Source of the DNA: Clostridiales bacterium
GTDB lineage: Bacteria; Bacillota; Clostridia; Christensenellales; UBA3700
Assembly (NCBI GenBank): GCA_015055975.1
Contig: SVHF01000013.1
Coordinates: forward strand, 1 to 44,193
Direction of reading: 5' to 3'
Length of the DNA: 44,193 nt
The notes beneath the pieces are model-generated. The model was not told where the DNA came from. It ran no database searches and saw only the letters and a program-made list of their open reading frames with translations. Below, piece by piece: positions 7,771 to 16,663 of this stretch; within the stretch, counting starts at the first letter, position 1, and each line of letters begins with the position of its first letter. Made by a program: the position numbers and the translations under genes.

Positions 7771-8402
7771 TGGATAGCTATATTATCTCATCGTCGTCAA
7801 ATATTCAAATTCCAAAAGAAGCAAATATTATCAATATCGATAACGGCTTAAATATTGGCGCGCTAGAAAACGAATTCTATTACATAGATAAATCATTAAC
7901 CCCAGCTCAAAAGAAGTCTATATTGGAGCATTTAGGGCTTTTTGCAAACATTACTACCCTACAGAAAGATGACACAAAAATTTGCCTAGTTTCTCAAGCT
8001 AAGTTTACTTCAAATGCAAACTATAAAACTTCAACTAATGGGTCTATTGCAAACGATGAATTATCTCACGCCACGCTTGATGTTGAAAAAGTAGCAAGAA
8101 TTGCGTATGAAAACACTCAACATAAACTTTTGAATGTAGATAATGCAGATACATTTGCTTCTAGCAATATTTGGAGAAAGGTTGTAAATAATATTAACGA
8201 AGATTATGAGCAAGTAGATTTAATGAATTTGCTTGTTGAAGATTTCTTTATATATTTCTCAAATAAGTATGAAGAACTAGAAACTATAATTGTTGATCCT
8301 TACTTCAAAAACATAGTTTTAAAGAATATTGTTCAAATAGGTTTTAAAATTACAGAAAGTTATTACACAAATGATTTTGGAATAATTGCAAAGCTTATAT
8401 AA
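7770..8402 (+). CDS. Hypothetical cytoplasmic protein coupled to the membrane protein
   Basis: A 210-residue protein with no signal peptide, transmembrane segment or motif I recognise. It is acidic and mixed alpha/beta at the N-terminus (IIDKS-like strands, LTPAQKKSILEHLGLF helix), with a helical C-terminal half (DLMNLLVEDFFIYFSNKYEELETI). Its ATG shares the A of the upstream TAA stop (TAATG at 7768-7772), so it is translated together with the membrane protein and probably works with it. A bidirectional terminator follows directly. Confidence 0.7.
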   Translation: MDSYIISSSSNIQIPKEANIINIDNGLNIGALENEFYYIDKSLTPAQKKSILEHLGLFANITTLQKDDTKICLVSQAKFTSNANYKTSTNGSIANDELSHATLDVEKVARIAYENTQHKLLNVDNADTFASSNIWRKVVNNINEDYEQVDLMNLLVEDFFIYFSNKYEELETIIVDPYFKNIVLKNIVQIGFKITESYYTNDFGIIAKLI

Positions 8403-8407
8403 AAATA

Positions 8408-8433
8408 GTCCTCTTCACGATTGCAAAGAGGAC
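8408..8433. terminator. Bidirectional terminator between convergent genes
   Basis: GTCCTCTT (8408-8415) pairs with AAGAGGAC (8426-8433) around a 10-nt loop. On the plus strand it is followed by TTAATTTTTG, on the minus strand by TATTTTTAT. It serves both the plus-strand pair and the dehydrogenase gene. Confidence 0.85.
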
Positions 8434-8455
8434 TTAATTTTTGATTACTTAAATA

Positions 8456-9427
8456 TTAATATTTATAGAATCCTTCGCCAGCATTCTTGCCAAGCTTTCC
8501 TTGATCAATCTTTTCCTTTAGCATAGCTGCGATCTTCTTGAAGTTGTATGGGAACATCATCTTCTTTAGAAGTGGAGAGATTAATCCTGGAACCTTTTGA
8601 TACTTTTCGATAATATTGTAAGCTGTTGTTAAACCTACAATATCGATAATTTCGAATGGTCCTCTTGGTGCACCTGTGCCAAGCTTCCAAGCCTTATCTA
8701 CAGATTCTGCATCAGAAACTCCATTTGCAACTAAGTCCATACCGCATAGTAGGAATGGAACTAGAAGTGAGTTTAGAAGATATCCATTCTTTTCCTTGTT
8801 TACAGCAACTGGAATCATACCGATTTCTGTACCAAATTCCATAACATCTAGGAAGATATCTCTATTTGTTTGATTTTGAGCCATAACTTCTACTAAGTTT
8901 TGCTTCCAAATGCTATTAGCAAAGTGAAGAGATAGATATTTATCTGGTCTACCTGTGTATTTAGCAAATGTAGATGGTAAAAGAGTTGAAGAGTTAGTAA
9001 CGATAACTGTCTTTTCTTCTAGACATGGAGCTAGCTTTTGATAGAAAGCTATCTTTTCATCAGTAAGCTCTGCCATAGATTCAATAATTAAATCTGCGCC
9101 TTCACATGCTTTTGCTAAGTCTAATTCAAGTTTAATGCTCTTGTAAGCCTTATCTGAATTTGCTAAAGCTACTTTTGCATCAAACGCATCTGCCTTTGGA
9201 GCGATACCTCTGCACCAATTTGCAGGAGACTTACCTTCTGGTGTATCCATAAGCTTAATAGCTTTTTCATACTCTTTGTGCAAATTATCTAGTTTTGGTT
9301 GAGTTCTACCAATACTTGATTCGCTTCTTAACCAGATTGTTACATCCTTTCCTGAGTAAGCTGCTTGATAAGCAATTTGGCTTCCTAATACGCCGCCACC
9401 AGCAACTACAATTTTGTTAAACTTCAT
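8456..9427 (-). CDS. 3-hydroxyacyl-CoA dehydrogenase (3-hydroxybutyryl-CoA type)
   Basis: A 323-residue NAD(P)-dependent dehydrogenase that interconverts 3-hydroxyacyl-CoA and 3-oxoacyl-CoA. The Rossmann motif VVAGGGVLGSQIAYQAAYSG is at residues 6-25, the NSSTLLPS segment near 145, and the catalytic His in SLHFAN near 168 with the paired Glu in LVEVM. The C-terminal dimer domain has GAPRGPFEIIDIVGL. The start is the ATG at 9427, because GGAGGA lies just upstream; a longer reading from a TTG would include that ribosome site. A TATAAT at 9473-9468 is a possible -10 but has no clear -35. It could act in butyrate or fatty-acid metabolism; no thiolase, crotonase or acyl-CoA dehydrogenase lies nearby, so the pathway is open. 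Confidence 0.87.
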   Translation of the reverse strand: MKFNKIVVAGGGVLGSQIAYQAAYSGKDVTIWLRSESSIGRTQPKLDNLHKEYEKAIKLMDTPEGKSPANWCRGIAPKADAFDAKVALANSDKAYKSIKLELDLAKACEGADLIIESMAELTDEKIAFYQKLAPCLEEKTVIVTNSSTLLPSTFAKYTGRPDKYLSLHFANSIWKQNLVEVMAQNQTNRDIFLDVMEFGTEIGMIPVAVNKEKNGYLLNSLLVPFLLCGMDLVANGVSDAESVDKAWKLGTGAPRGPFEIIDIVGLTTAYNIIEKYQKVPGLISPLLKKMMFPYNFKKIAAMLKEKIDQGKLGKNAGEGFYKY

Positions 9428-9490
9428 ATATTTGTCCTCCAAAAAAAAATTATTGTCTCTAACTTATATTATACCAAACAACTTTCCCAT

Positions 9491-9524
9491 AAAAAAGGTG
9501 GCCAATCATAAACATTGCCACCTT
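9491..9524 (-). terminator. Terminator after acpP
   Basis: On the minus strand AAGGTGGC (9524-9517), a 14-nt loop, GCCACCTT (9502-9495), then TTTT. It separates acpP from the dehydrogenase gene. Confidence 0.85.
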
Positions 9525-9554
9525 TTCTAGTTATTCTGATATACTCTTTTAAAT

Positions 9555-9794
9555 TTATATTTTTGTAGCGATGTAATCTACAACATCTCCTACTGTTACA
9601 AATGCCATAGAAGCATCATCATCGATTTCGATGTTATACTTTGTTTCAGCATCCATAATCATTTCTACTTTATCTAGAGAATCTGCTTGTAAATCCTCTG
9701 TTAGTGTTGTTTTCATATCTACATTAGAAACATCTGAACCTAATCTGTCTGCGATGATTTCTTTTAATCCTGCTAAAATTTCTTCTTTTGTCAT
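9555..9794 (-). CDS. acpP: Acyl carrier protein
   Basis: A 79-residue acidic four-helix protein that carries growing acyl chains on a phosphopantetheine arm. The attachment Ser is in the classic DSLDKVEMIM motif near residue 38, and the length is standard. The start is the ATG at 9794 with CGGAGGT 6 nt upstream; a longer TTG reading would contain that site. It has its own promoter and terminator and no fatty-acid synthesis genes beside it, unlike the usual fabD/fabG/fabF setting, so its acyl partner pathway cannot be told from context. Confidence 0.93.
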   Translation of the reverse strand: MTKEEILAGLKEIIADRLGSDVSNVDMKTTLTEDLQADSLDKVEMIMDAETKYNIEIDDDASMAFVTVGDVVDYIATKI

Positions 9795-9821
9795 ATTAAT
9801 ACCTCCGAAGTCCAACAATAT

Positions 9822-9848
9822 ATTATATTATTTTCTCAATTCTTGCAA
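9822..9848 (-). promoter_or_regulatory. Promoter of acpP
   Basis: On the minus strand TTGCAA (9848-9843), 15 nt, then TATAAT (9827-9822). The spacing is short but both boxes are good. It starts just after the U-tract of the small RNA upstream. Confidence 0.5.
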
Positions 9849-9875
9849 GTTATTTAGCCTAGACATACTTATTGC

Positions 9876-9969
9876 AAAAAAATATAGGATGTGCAAAGAG
9901 AACCAGTAAAACTGCTCCAGCCGCCCGATTGCTCGGGTAATGTTGAATCTAGTTCAACGAGCATCCTAT
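9876..9969 (-). ncRNA. Candidate small structured RNA, module 1 (about 94 nt)
   Basis: A self-contained RNA unit on the minus strand. The predicted transcript start (9969) is the first base of ATAGGATG, which pairs perfectly with CATCCTAT (9891-9884), followed by A and a U7 tract (9882-9876). Inside are hairpin GTTGAA/TTCAAC, hairpin CCCGA-GCAA-TCGGG with a GNRA tetraloop, the sequence CGGCTGGAG, hairpin CAGT-TTT-ACTG, then TTCTCTTTGCA. The plan (closing stem, two stems, CGGCTGGAG, variable hairpin, CTC) recurs in two further modules just upstream. There is no plausible ORF. I cannot name the family. Clustered trans-acting RNA classes found by comparative genomics, such as the 'drum' motif, are a possible match from memory, unverified. 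Confidence 0.7.
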
Positions 9970-9975
9970 GGCATT

Positions 9976-10004
9976 AGAATATCAAACGATCCTATAATAG
10001 TCAA
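9976..10004 (-). promoter_or_regulatory. Promoter of small RNA module 1
   Basis: On the minus strand TTGACT (10004-9999), 17 nt, then TATTCT (9981-9976). It places the transcript start on the first paired base of the RNA. The discriminator CTAATGC is shared with the promoter of the second small RNA. Confidence 0.7.
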
Positions 10005-10060
10005 ACATAACAAAGAACATAAAGCGAGCAAATGGCGAAAACTTAATTGGAAACTTCCAC

Positions 10061-10235
10061 AAAAAAAATAGAGTCCCGGTGCCAAGAGAAATTGTCTCCA
10101 GCCGAATGGAATAATCCAAACGTTTATAAATAGGGTGCTCTACTGTTTAGCAGGAAGAGGCCAAGATATCGATTGCTCGCTCCAGCCGCCGAATTTCTTC
10201 GGGAAAGTGTTGGCCTGAAGCCAACTGCATCCTGC
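10061..10235 (-). ncRNA. Candidate tandem structured RNA, modules 2 and 3 (about 175 nt)
   Basis: One predicted transcript with two folded modules. Module 2 (10235-10147): GCAGGA closes with TCCTGC; inside are GTTGGC/GCCAAC, CCGAA-GAAA-TTCGG with a GNRA loop, CGGCTGGAG, CGA-GCAA-TCG, then CCTCT. Module 3 (about 10142-10069): TAGAG-CA-CCC closes with GGG-A-CTCTA, followed directly by U8 (10068-10061); inside are TGGA-TTAT-TCCA, TCGGCTGGAG, a short loop, TCTCTTGGCA. Module 3 keeps the 3' half of the pattern better than the 5' half. No ORF is evident. GNRA loops appear only when the minus strand is read, which supports the orientation. Confidence 0.65.
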
Positions 10236-10241
10236 ATTAGT

Positions 10242-10271
10242 AATATAGCGAACAATAAATCACGTTGTCAA
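10242..10271 (-). promoter_or_regulatory. Promoter of the tandem small RNA
   Basis: On the minus strand TTGACA (10271-10266), 18 nt, then TATATT (10247-10242), with the predicted start near 10235. The -35 box begins 5 bp beyond the amylomaltase stop codon. CTAATGC before the start is shared with the module 1 promoter. Confidence 0.65.
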
Positions 10272-10275
10272 ACGT

Positions 10276-11775
10276 TTAGAACCTACCAGTTGCTATGTTC
10301 AAATCCTTGTAATATTGTTTTCTACAAGAATCCAACTGATCTTGTGTTGCCCTATATTGCCAGTTGCCATTAGCAACGCCTGGTGTATTCATTCTACAAT
10401 CTGAACCAAATCCAAATAAATCTTGAAGTGGCACAATTGCTATTTGACATTCAGATTCCATAAGCTTTTTAATCATAAGCTTAACGGAAATATTGTCGTA
10501 AGCACCTCTGCCCCAAACATTTTTATCACAACCAATATATTCCAACACTCTTGATCTTGTAGCCTCATCTAATTCCCATAGATATCCGAGCGATGTGTTG
10601 TTATCATGAGTTCCTGTATATCCTATGCAGTTTTTAACATAGTTACATGGAGTATGGATATTTGTTAAATCGCCATATCCAAATTGCATAACTCTCATAC
10701 CAGGAAGGCCTGTTTTCTTTAAAAGCTTTACAACTTTGTTGTCGATGATACCTAAATCTTCTGCAATGAATCTATCTTTTGGATACTTTTTGAAAATCAA
10801 TTCAAATAGTTCGTTACCAACACCTTTGCACCATTTCCCTTCTTTTGCAGTTTCTGCCTCAGCTGGAACTGCCCAATATTCAGAAAAGGCTCTAAAGTGG
10901 TCGATACGTAGAATATCATAGATTTCCATCATTCTATCTATTCTTTCTAACCACCATTTGAACTTGTTTTCTCCCATATATTTGTAATCATATAAAGGAT
11001 TCCCCCAAAGTTGACCATTTTCGCTGAAATAATCTGGTGGAACTCCAGCAACTTTCTTTGGTGTTCCATCTACCTTTAGTTGGTAATTCTTTCTATTTGC
11101 CCAAACATCTGAACTATCTAAAGATACATACATTGGCATATCTCCAATTACTTGAATGCCACGTTTGTTTAAATACTTTTTCCAATTACTCCATTGTTCA
11201 GATAGAATATATTGAGAAAATACATAGAAATAGAATTCTTTATTGTTACTTTCTATAAAAGCTTTTTCATCCACATTTTCTCTGAACTTATACTCTTTTG
11301 GCCAATCCAACCAACTCGAATTGTTGAACTTTTCTTTAATTGTCATATAAAGGGCAAAATCATATACCCAAGCATTAGACTTTAAATACTTTTTTAATTT
11401 GTCTAAGACTTCTTCACCCTTTCTTGCGTAAGCTTGTCTTAAAACTCTATCTTTCAAGAAAAAGACTGCCCCATAATCTACAACATATGGAGTGCCGTTA
11501 TATACAGCTTCGTTCTTCTCTTCTTCTGTTATATATCCTTCGTTAAATAATGTGTCTGGATCTACATATAGAAAATTTAATGCAAACGCACTATTTCCTG
11601 AATATGGAGAATTCCCAAGACCTATTGTTGTTAGTGGCAATACTTGCCAAATTCTACATCCACAATCTGTAAGGAAGTCAGCGCACTTTTCTATTTCTTG
11701 GCCAAACCCACCTATACCGTATCTACTTGGAAGCGTAGATACATTAATTAAAACTCCTGCCGATCTTTTTAGCAT
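10276..11775 (-). CDS. malQ: 4-alpha-glucanotransferase (amylomaltase)
   Basis: A 499-residue GH77 enzyme that moves maltodextrin segments between alpha-1,4-glucans and releases glucose, used in glycogen and maltodextrin turnover. The N-terminus RSAGVLINVSTLPSRYGIGG is typical. The nucleophile Asp is in LRIDHFRAF near residue 294, the acid/base Glu in IAEDLGII near 340, and the third acidic residue in YTGTHDNNT near 390. The length is the family norm. AGGAG lies 7 nt before the ATG. The first 7 nt overlap the end of the upstream alpha/beta hydrolase gene, so the two form an operon. Confidence 0.95.
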   Translation of the reverse strand: MLKRSAGVLINVSTLPSRYGIGGFGQEIEKCADFLTDCGCRIWQVLPLTTIGLGNSPYSGNSAFALNFLYVDPDTLFNEGYITEEEKNEAVYNGTPYVVDYGAVFFLKDRVLRQAYARKGEEVLDKLKKYLKSNAWVYDFALYMTIKEKFNNSSWLDWPKEYKFRENVDEKAFIESNNKEFYFYVFSQYILSEQWSNWKKYLNKRGIQVIGDMPMYVSLDSSDVWANRKNYQLKVDGTPKKVAGVPPDYFSENGQLWGNPLYDYKYMGENKFKWWLERIDRMMEIYDILRIDHFRAFSEYWAVPAEAETAKEGKWCKGVGNELFELIFKKYPKDRFIAEDLGIIDNKVVKLLKKTGLPGMRVMQFGYGDLTNIHTPCNYVKNCIGYTGTHDNNTSLGYLWELDEATRSRVLEYIGCDKNVWGRGAYDNISVKLMIKKLMESECQIAIVPLQDLFGFGSDCRMNTPGVANGNWQYRATQDQLDSCRKQYYKDLNIATGRF

Positions 11776-12842
11776 ATAACTCCTCTGGATCTTTCGAAGA
11801 AATCTTCTACTTTATCTAAATATTTTTCGTTTAAACCGAATACATCTTCTCTTTTTGAGAATCTATATCTATCATCCATAAACCATTGGAAAACATTCAC
11901 GTTTCCAAGTGCTAGTGGTTCTTTTCCTTTACGTGCTGCATCAATTGCCTTTTCAGATTCAACAGGTCTATATAGAGTATGGCCTAATCCTTCTTCCGTA
12001 TGGAATTCAGCAAGTGGATTTGTACACTTATCTTTTAGTCTTTCAATACTATATCTATATTCAACTGTCTTATCATCAGTACTGTGAGCAACAAATACTG
12101 GTCCTTTATAATGGTTAATACCCTTTATACCTTTGTAATTTACAATGTTTCCAAACTTTAGTTTTCCATAGATATGAGCAAAAGGTCTTGCAAGCTTTAC
12201 AATACTTCCAACCTTCTTAATACCTTGGTCTTTCATAATGCTCCAAGGATTATTAAACCCAGAAAGTGTTGCTACAGCTTTAACCTTTGAACATACTTCA
12301 TCGTCATTTAAAACGCATGCTGATGCGTATCCGCTCCAACTATGGCCAAATACAAACAAGTCTAAGCCTTGAGCTTCTGGTTGATTAGCTACGAACAAAA
12401 TTGCGCTCCTTAAGTCTATAATTGAGCGTTGTAGCCCTTCCATACCCTTATCGCCTTCACTCTTACAACATCCAGTCATATCAAAAGCAAAAACTAAATA
12501 ATCTTTTCTTGTGAAATAATCTATAACTTGCAAATAATTCAAATGGCTACATCCAATACCATGAGATACAATCATAACACCCTTAAATGGCTTATGTCCT
12601 TCATGTGTAAAAAATGCACCATATAATTTATGGTCTTTAGATTGGAAATATCTAGGATCCTCTGTTAAGCCTGGGTAGAACTTATTATCATCACAGATAA
12701 TAGTTTGAGTAACTCTTCTTGTGAAGAAAAATTCTAGAATGAATTTAGTGACTAATACTGGAATAATTATTGTCCATCCTAAAAGGATATATACAATAAC
12801 CCCCAAAATTGTCATAACTACTGTTATAAGCGTTTTCTTCAT
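11769..12842 (-). CDS. Membrane-anchored alpha/beta hydrolase (S33-like)
   Basis: A 357-residue protein. Residues 5-40 are hydrophobic and likely one or two transmembrane passes. The catalytic domain follows: an oxyanion-loop SHGIGCSH near residue 95, nucleophile Ser in FGHSWSGYAS near 167, Asp in AHSTDDKTVEY near 270, and His in EEGLGHTLYRP near 300. This is the layout of lysophospholipase or serine-aminopeptidase-like hydrolases; the substrate is unknown. It is the first gene of an operon with amylomaltase. There is no Shine-Dalgarno site. The ATG coincides with the predicted +1 of an extended -10 promoter, so the mRNA is probably leaderless. Confidence 0.82.
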   Translation of the reverse strand: MKKTLITVVMTILGVIVYILLGWTIIIPVLVTKFILEFFFTRRVTQTIICDDNKFYPGLTEDPRYFQSKDHKLYGAFFTHEGHKPFKGVMIVSHGIGCSHLNYLQVIDYFTRKDYLVFAFDMTGCCKSEGDKGMEGLQRSIIDLRSAILFVANQPEAQGLDLFVFGHSWSGYASACVLNDDEVCSKVKAVATLSGFNNPWSIMKDQGIKKVGSIVKLARPFAHIYGKLKFGNIVNYKGIKGINHYKGPVFVAHSTDDKTVEYRYSIERLKDKCTNPLAEFHTEEGLGHTLYRPVESEKAIDAARKGKEPLALGNVNVFQWFMDDRYRFSKREDVFGLNEKYLDKVEDFFERSRGVIC

Positions 12843-12848
12843 AGTTTT

Positions 12849-12877
12849 ATTCTAGCATAATTATAAATATAATTAAA
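12849..12877 (-). promoter_or_regulatory. Extended -10 promoter of the hydrolase-malQ operon
   Basis: On the minus strand ATGC-TAGAAT (-10 at 12854-12849) with a weak TTTAAT -35 at 12877-12872. Seven bases after the -10 is the A of the start codon at 12842. Confidence 0.45.
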
Positions 12878-12902
12878 CACCGATTTTTGCCCATTTTGGC
12901 GT

Positions 12903-12933
12903 AAAAAATGGCAGGTCCTTAAAGAAACCTGCC
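12903..12933 (-). terminator. Terminator after gdhA
   Basis: On the minus strand GGCAGGT (12933-12927), a 10-nt loop, ACCTGCC (12916-12910), then ATTTTTT. A strong intrinsic terminator. Confidence 0.9.
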
Positions 12934-12958
12934 ATAAGACAATTTTTCGAAATTTGGA

Positions 12959-14317
<1,359 letters not shown>

Positions 14318-14344
14318 CTAAAAATGATTTTCTTTATTATGTAT

Positions 14345-14397
14345 AAAAAATTGACTGCCAAACAAAAATCTCTATTTGAGATATTGTTTAAGCAGTC
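14345..14397 (-). terminator. Long hairpin with U-tract between rplQ and gdhA
   Basis: On the minus strand GACTGC-AAACAA-ATCTC / GAGAT-TTGTTT-GCAGTC (14397-14353), then AATTTTTT (14350-14345). It is read as the terminator of the alpha operon. A TATAAT (14427-14422) lies upstream of it, after rplQ. If that is the gdhA promoter, the hairpin would instead be an attenuator in the gdhA leader. Confidence 0.75.
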
Positions 14398-14453
14398 ATT
14401 GCTTTTTTATTTTATAGTTGTATTATACTATCTAAATCTTGTTTTGAAAACTA

Positions 14454-14981
14454 TTATTTCTTGTCTTCGTTCTTAACAAATTCAAGGATAGCTGTATCAG
14501 CAGCATCGCCACGTCTTTGTCCAAGCTTTAGAATGTGTGTATAACCGCCTCTTTGGCCTAGCTTTTCAGCTCTCTTTGCATAGAAAGGAGCATATTCTCT
14601 GAAGATCTTTTCAATTAAAGGATGCTTAGCATCTTTAGTTCTTTCGTTGTAAGCAGACTTTGATTCGCCATCTTGCTTGATTTCCTTCAAATCAACAAGG
14701 CTACCCATCAACTTTCTTCTAATAGCTAACTTCTTTGTTCCATCGTTTATAAATTCAACTTCAACCTTCTTACCATCTTGAGTTGTAACAGTCTTCTTAA
14801 CCTTAACAACATCTTCGTAAGAATTGATAGCAGCTGTTAATAGCTTTTCAGCATATTTTTGAGTTTCCTTAGCTCTATCTAAAGTTGTTTCGATACGTCC
14901 ATACCAGAAAAGTTCAGAGGCTAAATTCTTAATGATGGCCATTCTTTGAGTTGCTGTTCTTCCTAACTTTCTATTTGCCAT
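14454..14981 (-). CDS. rplQ: Ribosomal protein L17
   Basis: A large-subunit protein near the peptide exit, 175 residues. The start MANRKLGRTATQRMAIIKNLA and the end RGGYTHILKLGQRRGDAADTAILEFV are standard. The roughly 55-residue extra segment in the middle (about residues 60-115, Lys-rich) makes it longer than the usual 115-125 residues, a variation I recall from other clostridia. Last gene of the alpha operon, 12 nt after rpoA. Confidence 0.96.
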   Translation of the reverse strand: MANRKLGRTATQRMAIIKNLASELFWYGRIETTLDRAKETQKYAEKLLTAAINSYEDVVKVKKTVTTQDGKKVEVEFINDGTKKLAIRRKLMGSLVDLKEIKQDGESKSAYNERTKDAKHPLIEKIFREYAPFYAKRAEKLGQRGGYTHILKLGQRRGDAADTAILEFVKNEDKK

Positions 14982-14993
14982 TGTTTAAACCTC

Positions 14994-15968
14994 CTATATT
15001 TCTTCCTTGTTTCTTAAAGAATAACCAAGGCTTGTTAATTTATCGATAATTTCGTTAACAGATCTCTTACCTAAATTCTTAACTTTCATTAAGTCGTCTT
15101 CTGTCTTCTTGCATAGGTCTTCAATTGTGTGGATGTTTGCTCTCTTTAAGCAGTTATATGGTCTAACTGTTAATTCAAGTTCATCAATTGAAGTTGTTTC
15201 CTTTTCAACGCCTGTTCCAGCCTTCTTTGCATTTTCTAGATCAACTGTTGGAGCTGATGTAGATAATTCAGCAAATAGGTGAACTTGCTTTTCAAGGATA
15301 TCTGCAGCTAAAGAGATAACTTCTTTAGGTGTATATGTTCCTGTAGTCTTTACAGAAAGTGTTAACTTTTCGTAGCTCATATCTCCGCCAAGTCTTGCTG
15401 ATTCTACTGTGTAGCTAGCTGTTTCAACTGGAGTGAAGATTGAGTCAATTGCGATATATGATGCATCTTGTGCGTAAGCGTTATCTGAAGACTTCTTATG
15501 TTCAGCAGCAGAAACATAACCTCTGCCCATTCCGATGAAGATTGTCAATTCTAGATTTGCGCCCTCGTCAAGAGTACAAATATATAAATCTGGATTCAAA
15601 ATTTCGATTTCGCTACCATGAGTGATATCTGCAGCAGTAACTACACCAGCAGTATGCTTATTGATTTCACATTGAGTAGTGAATGCGATGTCATCTGTAT
15701 ATGCCTTAACAGCTAAACCTTTGATGTTAAGGATAATATCTGTTACATCTTCTTTTACGCCTGGGATATCAGCAAATTCATGATTAGCTCCAGCAATCTT
15801 GATACCTACAGCAGCTGCTCCTGGAAGAGAGCTTAGTAAGATTCTTCTCATGCTGTTACCGATTGTTGTACCGAATCCTCTTTCAAGTGGTTCGATTACA
15901 AAATTCATTGCATGTTTATTTGATGCATCCTCGATACATTGTATGCTTGGCGTTTGAATCTTTATCAT
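14994..15968 (-). CDS. rpoA: RNA polymerase alpha subunit
   Basis: A 324-residue protein that assembles polymerase through its N-terminal domain and contacts promoters and activators through its C-terminal domain. The dimer motif LERGFGTTIGNSMRRILLSSL is near residues 28-48. The C-terminal domain begins with SIDELELTVRPYNCLKRANI near 262 and has KVKNLGKRSVNEIIDKL as the DNA-binding helix-hairpin-helix. AGGAGG lies 8 nt before the ATG. It lies between rpsD and rplQ as is usual. Confidence 0.98.
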   Translation of the reverse strand: MIKIQTPSIQCIEDASNKHAMNFVIEPLERGFGTTIGNSMRRILLSSLPGAAAVGIKIAGANHEFADIPGVKEDVTDIILNIKGLAVKAYTDDIAFTTQCEINKHTAGVVTAADITHGSEIEILNPDLYICTLDEGANLELTIFIGMGRGYVSAAEHKKSSDNAYAQDASYIAIDSIFTPVETASYTVESARLGGDMSYEKLTLSVKTTGTYTPKEVISLAADILEKQVHLFAELSTSAPTVDLENAKKAGTGVEKETTSIDELELTVRPYNCLKRANIHTIEDLCKKTEDDLMKVKNLGKRSVNEIIDKLTSLGYSLRNKEEI

Positions 15969-16024
15969 ATGTTTTACCTCCTAATTTTTTAAAACTAATA
16001 ATTAATGTTAAAAATTATTTAGTC

Positions 16025-16648
16025 TTACTTAGAGTACAACTCAACTATTAAGTGTTCCTCAATTTCTTGTGTAATATCTTCTCTTGCTGGTAATTCTAAT
16101 ACTTTACCTGTTAACTTAGCGTTATCGAATTCAACCCACTTTGGCATTAAAGCGTTCTTTGCTTCTTTTAAAGCTTTGAAGAAAGCGTTATCAGCCTTAG
16201 ATTCCTTAACTGCGATAACATCACCCTTGTTAACTAAATAAGATGGGATATTAACTGTCTTACCATTAACTGTAATTGATGCGTGAGATACTAATTGTCT
16301 AGCTTGGCTTCTAGATGTAGCAATACCCATTCTGAAAACAACATTGTCTAATCTTCTTTCTAGAAGGATTAACATGTTATCACCAGTGATACCACGCATA
16401 TTTTCAGCTTTTTCGAAACACCCTCTGAATTGTTTTTCACATAATCCATAGATTCTCTTTGTCTTTTGTTTTTCTCTTAATTGCACAGAATAACCTGAAG
16501 CCTTCTTTTTTGTAGCTCCGTGAATTCCTGGAGGAGCTGGGCGCTTGTTAAAAGAGCACTTGTCAGAATTACATCTTTCGCCTTTTAAGAATAATTTTTC
16601 ACCTTCACGTCTGCATAAGCGACATGCTGGTCCTGTATATTTAGCCAT
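16025..16648 (-). CDS. rpsD: Ribosomal protein S4
   Basis: A 207-residue primary 16S rRNA-binding protein. The N-terminus has the zinc-binding cysteine set [11 protein letters not shown] and CNSDKCSF. The S4 domain has [22 protein letters not shown] near residues 92-113. S4 represses the alpha operon in E. coli by binding its leader. Here rpsD lies in that operon, and a nested hairpin precedes rpsM, so similar feedback is possible but unproven. Confidence 0.97.
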   Translation of the reverse strand: MAKYTGPACRLCRREGEKLFLKGERCNSDKCSFNKRPAPPGIHGATKKKASGYSVQLREKQKTKRIYGLCEKQFRGCFEKAENMRGITGDNMLILLERRLDNVVFRMGIATSRSQARQLVSHASITVNGKTVNIPSYLVNKGDVIAVKESKADNAFFKALKEAKNALMPKWVEFDNAKLTGKVLELPAREDITQEIEEHLIVELYSK

Positions 16649-16663
16649 TCTTATTACCTCCTA

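Noticed and set aside
9631..9909. Plus-strand ORF antisense to acpP, and many similar antisense ORFs across the ribosomal block.
   Set aside because: They are shadows of strongly conserved genes, with no ribosome sites or recognisable domains.
9876..10271. Reading the structured region as RNase P RNA, tmRNA, 6S RNA, SRP RNA or a glycine/cobalamin/T-box riboswitch.
   Set aside because: None of the conserved cores I know for these RNAs is present, and each unit has its own promoter and end, unlike a cis riboswitch for acpP.
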